A DNA stretch of 12,666 bases from Clostridiales bacterium (GTDB lineage Bacteria; Bacillota_A; Clostridia; Oscillospirales; Oscillospiraceae), in the NCBI GenBank assembly GCA_019417795.1, contig DXUR01000047.1, forward strand, positions 1-12,666, given 5' to 3'. Shown piece after piece: positions 1 through 5,816 of the stretch; within the stretch, counting starts at the first letter, position 1; each line of letters opens with the position of its first letter. Both the position numbers and the translations under genes were made by a program. Below the pieces are notes generated by a model. The model was given only the letters and a program-made list of their open reading frames with translations, was not told where the DNA came from and searched no databases.

Positions 1-142
1 ACTGGTAGGTCCTGCGATCTTCGCAGCGCAGGAGGTAGTTGTAGACGGCGATCTCATGAGAGCTGAGGCCGAGATTGAAGACTTCGTTGGGGACGAGATA
101 GTAGTGTTTGTTCAGGTCCCGCTTGGGCCAGCGCTGGAACAT
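1..142 (-). CDS. Partial HTH protein, replication-initiator-like N-terminus
   Basis: Only the first 47 residues are present; the gene runs off the left edge. It begins MFQRWPKRDLNKHYY and continues with a segment around LGLSSHEIAVYNYLL that looks like the first helices of a winged-helix domain. Openings of this kind are common in helix-turn-helix proteins of clostridial plasmids and conjugative elements, which often act as replication initiators or regulators; that role is inferred by resemblance. The start ATG overlaps the stop of the upstream excisionase-like gene by one base (TGATG), and its AGGAGG site lies inside the last codons of that gene, so the two are probably translationally coupled. 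Another ATG eight bases upstream opens a different, short frame and is not preferred. The function is tentative because the C-terminal part cannot be seen. Confidence 0.7.
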   Translation of the reverse strand, partial: MFQRWPKRDLNKHYYLVPNEVFNLGLSSHEIAVYNYLLRCEDRRTYQ

Positions 143-351
143 CAGGCATCACCTCCTGTCTGCGCATCGACCCACCGGCAGAACTTTTCTTTGGGTACCA
201 CGATGCGGCTGCCGATCCGCAGCGCTGGGAAGCCCGTCTCGTGCATGAGCTCATAGGCGCTGGAGATGGACACGCTCAGCACCTGCGCCACCGTGTTCGC
301 GTTGAGGAACAGCGGCAGCTGGTCATAGTTGGTGAATGTGGATTCTTGCAT
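142..351 (-). CDS. Excisionase-like small HTH DNA-binding protein
   Basis: This complete 69-residue protein has one HTH_17/excisionase-type fold (MerR-like small winged helix). It shows the pattern LNANTVAQVLSVS (residues about 17-29), then AYELMHETGFPALRIGSR, then the wing and VPKEKFCRWVDAQ near the end. Proteins of this family bind DNA at element ends to direct excision by an integrase, or act as small regulators. No integrase lies in the window, so the excision role is inferred. The start is set by AAGGAGG six bases upstream. The stop overlaps the start of the next gene by one base. The leader carries a terminator-like hairpin (392-420), suggesting that read-through may control this gene. 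It is divergent from the polymerase gene at 481. Confidence 0.85.
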   Translation of the reverse strand: MQESTFTNYDQLPLFLNANTVAQVLSVSISSAYELMHETGFPALRIGSRIVVPKEKFCRWVDAQTGGDA

Positions 352-391
352 TGGATTCCTCCTTTATAATTTTTTGTTGAGAGCTGCAAGC

Positions 392-420
392 AAAAAAGCT
401 CCCACTGAAAAAGTGGGAGC
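392..420 (-). terminator. Terminator-like hairpin in the leader of the excisionase-like gene
   Basis: Read on the minus strand, a 9-bp perfect stem (GCTCCCACT paired with AGTGGGAGC, 5-base loop) is followed at once by six T. This is the form of an intrinsic terminator. No minus-strand gene lies upstream within about 4 kb, and the excisionase-like gene begins some 40 bases further on, so the likely role is attenuation of that gene. A short alternative pairing exists between AGCTC at 397-401 and GAGCT at 381-385, which could compete with the base of the stem. On the plus strand no T tract follows the hairpin. Confidence 0.65.
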
Positions 421-430
421 AGTATCCATA

Positions 431-470
431 TTGCAAATTTGGAACCTCATGATAGAATAGAAGCATGAGG
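431..470 (+). promoter_or_regulatory. Candidate promoter and inverted repeat for the polymerase gene
   Basis: A sigma-70/SigA-like promoter can be read as TTGCAA (431-436), a 16-bp spacer and TAGAAT (453-458), about 22 bases before the start codon of the polymerase gene. The -10 box lies between two arms of a 7-bp inverted repeat, CCTCATG (445-451) and CATGAGG (464-470). A repressor binding this repeat would block the promoter; alternatively, the second arm abuts the AGGAGG site (468-473) and could occlude it in RNA. The 9-mer CTCATGATA at 446-454 recurs at 5249-5257. Confidence 0.5.
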
Positions 471-480
471 AGGTGAGCCA

Positions 481-3400
481 ATGCCGTTGGTGAAATACAG
501 GATCTACGAACTGTCCGCCAGAGCCGTGATCAGCTACGGAAGGCAGCAGGAGTGTGCATACGCCTTCCAGCTCAGCGCCGCCGAGACAGAAAAATGCAAA
601 TCACTTTCCGCGCCCCATGAGCAGGACGATAACGCACTGTTCTATCAGACTATGTGCGTGCTGCGCGGCGATGCCTTCACCGGAACACCCGGTGGGCAGC
701 TGGTGACGGATCTCTCGGACATCATTTTCTATATGGACTTCTCCGGTATCTTCGACCGGAGCGGCGCCAGAAAGAAACACCTGATCCGGCAGGAGAAAGC
801 GAAGGCCCTGTTCCGTCCCGAGGGCGTGAGCCTTGATTTTGGCTCCGGCCCGCATCGCTATCTTGCCTTTGAGCGTTCGGGCAGCATGAGCCGGCAGGCG
901 CGGCTGGCCTTCATCCGGGAGGATTTTTATGACACGGTGTGCCGCCGCATCATGATGGATATGACCATCGGTGACTGCCAGCTCAGCAAGCTCTATGCTT
1001 ACAACGGCCTGATGCTGTCCAGCGGTATCCGCATTGACGGCATCGGCATTGACCGGCCCCACCGGGTGGTGGTCATCGACAATCCTACGCGCACAGAGCG
1101 GAATGTCAGCGTCATCACCGTAGAGGACGACGGAACGCAGAGCAGTACCCGCAAATATCACCGGGTGGAGAAAAAAGAGGACATCGAAATCACCTGCTTC
1201 GACGGCGAGGGGCTGATCTCAAAAGAATATGCCCGCGTCGTGGACGAGAAGCTGTGCGGGAAGAAAGTCCACACCTCATTCCAGATCCGTATGCCCTATG
1301 TCAAGGGTATGCTGCACGAGGTGGACTTCAAAGACTTCCTGACCCTCTGCGGGACGGACACCATCACCGATCTGTGGGGCATGGAGCATTCCGTCCGGGA
1401 TGTGGACGTCATCCTCACCAAGAGCATGTTCAAGGGATACGGCTGGCTCACTGCCAGTGGCATGAACTGGGAGGACTACCGGACGGTGTTTCGCAAGTAC
1501 CACCACGCACTGTACATCACAAATGTCAGCAAGGAAAAGCCAGAGAAAACGACAGAACTGAACTATCAGTTTTTGAATACGGTGTCCCTCAGAGCGGATG
1601 AGTTCCGCCCCGCCGATCTGCCGGACGGCTGGGATCGCAGCCCGGAGACAGACGAGCGAAATTGGCTCACCAAGCAGACAGAGCTGGCGTATTACAGCTT
1701 CTGCGCCGACGAGTCATTTCGGCAGAATTACTTTCTGGAGAAGTTTGAGCGGGTCAGCTGGTGGGAACGACACCAGGGCAAGGACCAGATCCTTGCCGCC
1801 GTGCTGAAAAAGAATCCGAGCTTCATCAACGAACCGGTCTATGCCAAGCGACTGGAGGATGAAGCCGATAAAATCGTGGAGCAATACGCCGTCGGCCGGT
1901 TGATCGTAGCGGGAGACAACCGTTATCTTTCCGGTGATCTTCTGGACTTTCTGGCATTTCTGCTCCCGACTGTTCCGCCGCGCAAACGCAGGCAACGGAT
2001 GTTTTACAGCACCGTCATGACCGACCACTTCCCGGAGAGTTCCTTCTATGCACCCCAGGCGGCCTATGCCCATGACGACGCCTGCACGCTGCTACGCAAT
2101 CCGCACATTGCCCGCAACGAGGAGCTACAGCTTTCCTTCTACGACGCGAAGGAAGAGAGAAAGCAGATGCGGCATTACTATTTCGGGCACCTGACGGATG
2201 TGGTGATGGTGGATTCCAATATGCTGGCTGCGGAGCGGCTGGGCGGCGCTGACTACGACGGCGATATAATCAAGACCATATCTGATCCGATCCTGAATGC
2301 CTGCGTCCGCCGCAACTACAACCTCTACCGCTACGAGAAACACAAATCCCTCACCAACACAGAGAACATTCCTCTGCTGATGATCCCTACGGCCCAGCCC
2401 CAAATCCGCAGTGCCGACGACTGGGAGGCACGGTTTGAGACCGTTCGCAGCACCTTCTCCTCCCGCGTCGGTCAGATCTGCAATGCCGCGCTGGATCGCA
2501 GCATTATCGCCTACAACGAAAACTCCGACGCCGAGGAGCGGGAGCGCTGCCGGGAGGAGACGGAAACATTGGCCATCCTCACCGGGCTGGAGATCGACTC
2601 GGCTAAGAGCGGCATCCGCCCCGATCTGGATGAGTACCTGACCCATAAGACCGTCAAGCGCAGTGCCTTCCTCAAATATAAGACGCTGGTAGAGGAGGCG
2701 GAGACCCGGCGTGCCTGGTACGAGCCTACCCATGCGGCCAAGGTAAAGGCGTTTTTCAAAAAGGTGGATTGGGACGAGGTGGACTCCAATGTGGAGCGCC
2801 TGCCGTATCTGGCACAGCAGCTGAAAAAGAACACGCCGCGCATCAAGGCAAAGCCCGCCAAGGACGAAGAATTGTTTTCCTTCGCTCGGCAGCCGGACTG
2901 GAAGGAACAGCTAAACTCCGATAAGCTGGCGGCAGTGGATGCGCTGCTGCGGGATTACGATGCCTGCCTCTCCCGCATCCGGGCCTGCCGCGTTCCGTTG
3001 AAGGAGAAAAAGCGGAAGAGCGATGTGGAGCGCATTTTGTATGCCAGGGGGCAGGAGGATGCATACGATCCCGACGAGCTGTACGCCCTGTTCGGCAGCC
3101 TGCCGCCAGAAAAGGTGTCCGCTCTGCGGCAAGCCATGCAAAAGCAGGCATGGCACCTCATGGACGAGGATGCACGGGAGTGCTTCCTGAGGGAATGGCT
3201 GACGGAGCCGGAGTTTGAGGATATTTACGATCTGCTGACCGATTTCCGCTTCGGTGGCTACCGCATCCTGGGAGACATTGTCTGTGATATAGAGGACGAG
3301 AACACCGGCAGGGAGAAAAAGCAGCTGTTCCGCGAAAGCGACTCGAAAGCCTTCACCGCCATGATGAGCGCCTTCGCGGACAAATCCGCCTCCCGGAGCT

Positions 3401-3561
3401 ACCGTGATGCGGTGACGGCCAAGTGCCGGGAGCTGCTGACCGCGATTGTAAGACCGGCTCTGGCCGTGCGCTATGTGGTGGCCCTCGGCAGACGCGACCT
3501 GCTGTGGGAACTGCTGCCGGAGTATATCGAGAAAAATGTTCTGGAGGTGTGGGATGATTAA
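481..3561 (+). CDS. QDE-1/RDR-like two-barrel RNA polymerase
   Basis: This 1026-residue protein carries, in order, four blocks typical of RNA-silencing RNA-dependent RNA polymerases (RdRP family; relatives of the catalytic subunits of cellular RNA polymerase and of phage YonO). They are CFDGEGLISKEYA (239-251) with FQIR (267-270) and YVKG (273-276); TKSMFKGY (313-320), matching the RPSMxKF/RKSMxKY block of RDRs; LLRNPH (537-542), matching the NPCLHPGD region; and GGADYDGD (588-595). D591, D593 and D595 are the expected Mg-binding aspartates, and K275 and K318 fit the active-site lysines of the first barrel. Residues 1-230 and 620-1026 are largely helical and unrecognised. The protein is about twice the length of YonO. 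AGGAGG lies seven bases before the ATG. The next gene overlaps by 8 bases. Polymerase ancestry is well supported by the motif order. The template (RNA or DNA), the need for a primer and the biological role are unknown. Confidence 0.85.
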   Translation: MPLVKYRIYELSARAVISYGRQQECAYAFQLSAAETEKCKSLSAPHEQDDNALFYQTMCVLRGDAFTGTPGGQLVTDLSDIIFYMDFSGIFDRSGARKKHLIRQEKAKALFRPEGVSLDFGSGPHRYLAFERSGSMSRQARLAFIREDFYDTVCRRIMMDMTIGDCQLSKLYAYNGLMLSSGIRIDGIGIDRPHRVVVIDNPTRTERNVSVITVEDDGTQSSTRKYHRVEKKEDIEITCFDGEGLISKEYARVVDEKLCGKKVHTSFQIRMPYVKGMLHEVDFKDFLTLCGTDTITDLWGMEHSVRDVDVILTKSMFKGYGWLTASGMNWEDYRTVFRKYHHALYITNVSKEKPEKTTELNYQFLNTVSLRADEFRPADLPDGWDRSPETDERNWLTKQTELAYYSFCADESFRQNYFLEKFERVSWWERHQGKDQILAAVLKKNPSFINEPVYAKRLEDEADKIVEQYAVGRLIVAGDNRYLSGDLLDFLAFLLPTVPPRKRRQRMFYSTVMTDHFPESSFYAPQAAYAHDDACTLLRNPHIARNEELQLSFYDAKEERKQMRHYYFGHLTDVVMVDSNMLAAERLGGADYDGDIIKTISDPILNACVRRNYNLYRYEKHKSLTNTENIPLLMIPTAQPQIRSADDWEARFETVRSTFSSRVGQICNAALDRSIIAYNENSDAEERERCREETETLAILTGLEIDSAKSGIRPDLDEYLTHKTVKRSAFLKYKTLVEEAETRRAWYEPTHAAKVKAFFKKVDWDEVDSNVERLPYLAQQLKKNTPRIKAKPAKDEELFSFARQPDWKEQLNSDKLAAVDALLRDYDACLSRIRACRVPLKEKKRKSDVERILYARGQEDAYDPDELYALFGSLPPEKVSALRQAMQKQAWHLMDEDARECFLREWLTEPEFEDIYDLLTDFRFGGYRILGDIVCDIEDENTGREKKQLFRESDSKAFTAMMSAFADKSASRSYRDAVTAKCRELLTAIVRPALAVRYVVALGRRDLLWELLPEYIEKNVLEVWDD

Positions 3562-4423
3562 CGAATGGGTGGAATTCTGCGCATATACCGGAACGGTCTC
3601 CTATACCGCCAGCAAGAAGAGCGATACGACATGGCTGGGCCGGTTCACCTTTGCCACGATCCTGGAGTTTGAGGGGATGTCGCGGATTTTGACTGTTCTG
3701 GCTCGCGGATACCTGTTCCACGGGGAGGATGGAGCGGTCATTTCGGGTGATCCGCATGACCGGGTCGACCATGCCCGCCGTGCGCTCTGCGCCTGGTGCA
3801 GTGTGCCAGAGGACGGAAAGCGTGTGCAGGACAAGGAGTGGCAGTTCCAGACGAACTTTTCGGAGCTGCACACAGAGTTCCCGGAGCTGGTGGATGCGGA
3901 TGGGGTCGGCTGGTTCCTCCGCCATGTCCTCCGCATCGCGGACTTCATGCTGACGCACCCGGAAAAGGTGCGCAGCACCTCGCTCAAGTATGCGGAGGTC
4001 ATTCAGTCCAAGTTTGCCGCCGCATGGCGAAGCAAGGTGATGCAGTATCAGACCCCGATTTTTGCGTCCCAAACCAAGGGCGCTTGGACGCTGCGCTTTG
4101 ATGATGTCCTTGCTGATGCGTTGGAGCTGGGAGCGCTGCGCAGAGAGGAGCCGGAGCTGCCGCCTGAACTGACAGAGAAAGTAACAACAGCGCTTCCGAA
4201 GGGAATTCCAGCCGAGGTTGTCTGTACGCTGATCCGCTATTACCTTGCCAACCGGCAGGATGATTGCGAATGGGCCGTCCTGCCGGTGGCAAGCTTTGAC
4301 GCCTACTTCGGGGACACCAGCTTCAGCAAGAAGTACCTGCCCAAGGTCCCGGCGGAGATCGTGGAGCGGAGCAATGCTTTCGGCATCAGCCGGTATCGGA
4401 TCACAGAAGAATATCTGCCATAA
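3554..4423 (+). CDS. Unrecognised 289-aa partner protein of the polymerase
   Basis: This protein is not recognised. The start at 3554 is chosen because GGAGGT lies five bases upstream, inside the last codons of the polymerase gene. The 8-base overlap with that gene implies coupled translation and probably a shared task. A longer in-frame start upstream would lie deep in the polymerase gene with no clear ribosome site. The protein is soluble, with no signal peptide or membrane segment. It looks mainly helical in the middle (about residues 115-160, around GVGWFLRHVLRIADFM) and has a compact C-terminal part (about 240-289), around SFDAYFGDTSFSKKYL, that might be a winged-helix domain. No nuclease, helicase or Argonaute-type motif was seen. 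It may be an accessory subunit, a nucleic-acid-binding partner or a regulator of the polymerase. The unit ends at a terminator nine bases after the stop. Confidence 0.8.
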   Translation: MINEWVEFCAYTGTVSYTASKKSDTTWLGRFTFATILEFEGMSRILTVLARGYLFHGEDGAVISGDPHDRVDHARRALCAWCSVPEDGKRVQDKEWQFQTNFSELHTEFPELVDADGVGWFLRHVLRIADFMLTHPEKVRSTSLKYAEVIQSKFAAAWRSKVMQYQTPIFASQTKGAWTLRFDDVLADALELGALRREEPELPPELTEKVTTALPKGIPAEVVCTLIRYYLANRQDDCEWAVLPVASFDAYFGDTSFSKKYLPKVPAEIVERSNAFGISRYRITEEYLP

Positions 4424-4431
4424 GACACAGA

Positions 4432-4470
4432 CAGCGGGACAAGCCTTTACGGCCTGTCCCGCTGCTTTCT
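4432..4470 (+). terminator. Intrinsic terminator of the polymerase operon
   Basis: A 9-bp perfect stem, CAGCGGGAC (4432-4440) with GTCCCGCTG (4456-4464), is extended inward by five more positions with one mismatch, around a TTTAC loop. The short T-rich tail CTTTCT follows. It begins nine bases after the stop of the 289-aa gene, so the plus-strand unit is best read as two genes only. Confidence 0.8.
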
Positions 4471-4537
4471 CTGCCCGGATTCTGAAAAATGTTTTCTTTG
4501 TCTATGGCGGTGCATCCGTTGAGCCGCCGCCTATGCT

Positions 4538-4714
4538 CTACTCCTCGTCATCATCAGACCACGAGGAGATCATGTGAATATCCCCGGTGTCCATGTCCAT
4601 CGCCATGTGATCTCCCATGCGCATCATGAGATTCCCATCGGAGTCCATCGCCATGCTGTCAGAAATGCTCATGGCGAAGTCGCCGTCATCGTAGTCAAAA
4701 ATGTACTTTGACAT
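4538..4714 (-). CDS. Small Met/Asp-rich acidic protein
   Basis: This 58-residue protein is not recognised. It has 14 Asp, 11 Met and 2 Glu against one Lys and one Arg, so it is strongly acidic. It contains an imperfect repeat 16 residues apart, MAMDSDGN (21-28) and MAMDMDTG (37-44), with a weaker related copy FAMSISDS (13-20). The alternation of residues suggests short beta strands joined by Asp/Gly turns. DSDGN and DMDTGD resemble Asp-rich metal-binding loops but do not match a full EF-hand. The ATG at 4714 is chosen because GGAGGT lies seven bases upstream; an in-frame TTG at 4729 overlaps that site and is rejected. It follows the 73-aa gene by 17 bases and is probably cotranscribed with it. 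A DNA-mimic or metal-binding role is conceivable but not shown. Confidence 0.65.
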   Translation of the reverse strand: MSKYIFDYDDGDFAMSISDSMAMDSDGNLMMRMGDHMAMDMDTGDIHMISSWSDDDEE

Positions 4715-4731
4715 ACCGTGCACCTCCAATT

Positions 4732-4953
4732 TTAATCATCGTATTCCGGATAGTCAGGCGCCCACTCGGGCATCCAATGCGCTTTGTTTCTGCGGTTTGC
4801 ATTGTGAGTTCTCTGGTGCGATCTGTGGTTCGGATTCATCTGATTGGCCCGATTGTCAGCGTCAGCTTGATATGCCTTGTTATTGGGATTATGCAGATTT
4901 GCCCAGTGATCCAGTTGTGCTTTGGTATGTGTTTTTCCTGATACCTTTCCCAT
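4732..4953 (-). CDS. Small Asn-rich protein with NPN motifs
   Basis: This 73-residue basic, Asn/His-rich protein begins MGKVSGKTHTKAQLDHW. It carries two NPN motifs, NPNN (22-25) and NPNH (40-43), spaced 18 residues apart, and ends in an acidic, aromatic tail, MPEWAPDYPEYDD. Similar short proteins with repeated NPN units occur in gut clostridia; no function is known to me. The start at 4953 is fixed by AGGAGG a few bases upstream. The open frame continues further upstream, but that part contains the terminator-like hairpin and has no ribosome site. Composition suggests a largely disordered, possibly nucleic-acid-binding protein, which is an inference. It is the first gene after the long leader at 4954-5300. 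Confidence 0.65.
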   Translation of the reverse strand: MGKVSGKTHTKAQLDHWANLHNPNNKAYQADADNRANQMNPNHRSHQRTHNANRRNKAHWMPEWAPDYPEYDD

Positions 4954-4975
4954 AATCAGCCTCCTTTCTGAACCG

Positions 4976-5007
4976 AAAAAAGCCCACGCACTTTGCTTCG
5001 TGCGTGG
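4976..5007 (-). terminator. Terminator-like hairpin before the 73-aa gene
   Basis: On the minus strand an 8-bp stem, CCACGCAC (5007-5000) with GTGCGTGG (4991-4984), is followed by GC and six T (4981-4976). It ends about 22 bases before the start codon at 4953. Because the nearest upstream minus-strand promoter lies within the same intergenic region, the hairpin is better placed to attenuate the small genes than to end the DUF6550-like operon, although the latter cannot be excluded. Confidence 0.65.
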
Positions 5008-5028
5008 ACTGCGATCATCCGGAAGACC

Positions 5029-5096
5029 GCTTTGCACGCAACAAAACAAACCCGACGAAAGAACACTTTCTTCGGTTCGATTTTGTGGTGCAAAGC
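5029..5096. repeat. 68-base nested imperfect inverted repeat
   Basis: The outer arms GCTTTGCAC (5029-5037) and GTGCAAAGC (5088-5096) are perfect 9-bp complements. Inside them ACAAAA (5041-5046) faces TTTTGT (5081-5086), AACC (5049-5052) faces GGTT (5074-5077), and a GA/CT-rich tip could pair imperfectly. The several stacked helices in register suggest one elongated hairpin in RNA, or a cruciform in DNA. It lies in the proposed leader, upstream of the terminator-like hairpin. Confidence 0.55.
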
Positions 5097-5239
5097 ATCG
5101 AAACAACAGGGGGACAACGACAGTCAACCAGCAAACTGCTTTCTCAATTCCATAATGAGAATTTGATTGGAATCAATAGTTTCGAGGATTTACTCATTTG
5201 TCCGCTAAATTGTCTATATCACTACATAGGTTCAATATG

Positions 5240-5262
5240 ATTCGTACTCTCATGATACGAAT
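5240..5262. repeat. 7-bp perfect inverted repeat, possible operator
   Basis: ATTCGTA (5240-5246) and TACGAAT (5256-5262) are separated by nine bases. The spacer and right arm contain CTCATGATA (5249-5257), the same 9-mer found in the polymerase promoter. No T tract follows on either strand, so it is not a terminator. It could be a protein-binding site or a leader hairpin. Confidence 0.45.
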
Positions 5263-5294
5263 GGTTGAAGCTTAGGATAGTCCAACAATTCAGC

Positions 5295-5329
5295 GTTATC
5301 ATGATAACATGAATGGGAAGCGAATGCAA
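5295..5329 (-). promoter_or_regulatory. Candidate minus-strand promoter overlapping a 14-bp palindrome
   Basis: On the minus strand, TTGCAT (5329-5324), a 17-bp spacer and TATCAT (5306-5301) form a plausible SigA-type promoter. The -10 box lies inside the perfect palindrome GTTATCATGATAAC (5295-5308), a natural position for a dimeric repressor. Transcription would start near 5294 and run through the leader into the 73-aa and 58-aa genes. This assignment is by eye only. Confidence 0.5.
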
Positions 5330-5345
5330 TGGGTAACTACACATT

Positions 5346-5816
5346 TCACCCCATGATTCCAATTTTATTGCCGTTTTCGTAAATATCCGTACCATCTTCA
5401 CAGTGGTTGGGACCCTCGTACTCCACCCAACCGAAGCCCGCTACATAGACTTTGTCACCGGGCTGCAGTTCTTTAGGAGGTTTGGGCGGAGTTGGCTCTG
5501 GTGCGGAATTCTTAGCGGATGCCTGCCCCGTGGAAGGCTGGAGTTCGGAAGCTGTGGGCATTTCAATAGGCCCTATCTCCGGTTCAGGTTGCTCTTCTCG
5601 GGGCGCTTCTTGTCGCGGAATCGTTCCTTTTTCCTTCTCTGCCAGTGTTGTGGGTTCCTCAATTTCCGCAACGGTCGCTTCCTTTGCGTTCACAGCGGTT
5701 TCTGCGGCTGGGACGGGTGTTTCCTCGATTGCGTTGTCATGTGGCCACACAGCGGCGCACAGGGCGGCACATGCGGCAATCATTGTCACTATGATGAATT
5801 TCTTCATTTTCTTCAT
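5346..5816 (-). CDS. DUF6550-like exported protein with Pro/Glu-rich linker
   Basis: This 156-residue protein has three parts. First is a short signal or anchor segment, with Lys-rich MKKMKK then a hydrophobic run to about residue 23. IAAC at 13-16 fits a lipobox, but the hydrophobic core before it is short, so lipoprotein versus simple membrane anchor is open. Second is a long low-complexity Glu/Pro/Ala linker (about 26-118). Third is a compact C-terminal module, GDKVYVAGFGWVEYEG (120-135) ending YENGNKIGIMG, which resembles the DUF6550 family of clostridial mobile elements. The function of that family is unknown to me; an extracytoplasmic location is inferred. AGGAGG lies seven bases before the ATG at 5816. 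The ATG overlaps the stop of the preceding gene in an ATGA, so the pair is translationally coupled. Confidence 0.75.
   Translation of the reverse strand: MKKMKKFIIVTMIAACAALCAAVWPHDNAIEETPVPAAETAVNAKEATVAEIEEPTTLAEKEKGTIPRQEAPREEQPEPEIGPIEMPTASELQPSTGQASAKNSAPEPTPPKPPKELQPGDKVYVAGFGWVEYEGPNHCEDGTDIYENGNKIGIMG

Larger units (their letters stand above)
4954..5345 (-). other. Gene-free region, probable regulated leader of the two small genes
   Basis: About 390 bases lie between the 73-aa gene and the DUF6550-like gene, and no convincing coding frame was found on either strand. Reading on the minus strand, the region holds a promoter with a palindrome over its -10 (5295-5329), a 7-bp inverted repeat (5240-5262), a 68-base nested inverted repeat (5029-5096), and a terminator-like hairpin (4976-5007) right before the ribosome site of the first small gene. 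This order is what an attenuated or riboswitch-like leader of about 340 nt would look like. No known riboswitch class was recognised. Confidence 0.5.

Noticed and set aside
2251..2265. DYDGD as a chance match in a non-polymerase protein
   Set aside because: Three other RDR-type blocks occur in the right order and at sensible distances, so coincidence is unlikely.
2125..2733. Minus-strand open frame of 202 codons inside the polymerase gene
   Set aside because: It lies opposite the catalytic part of the polymerase; conservation of DYDGD explains the open frame on the other strand in GC-rich DNA.
4715..4729. Longer version of the 58-aa gene starting at a TTG
   Set aside because: The TTG overlaps the GGAGGT that gives the ATG at 4714 ideal spacing, and no other ribosome site lies upstream.
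4954..5127. N-terminal extension of the 73-aa gene
   Set aside because: The extension runs through the terminator-like hairpin and lacks a ribosome site; the ATG at 4953 has AGGAGG.
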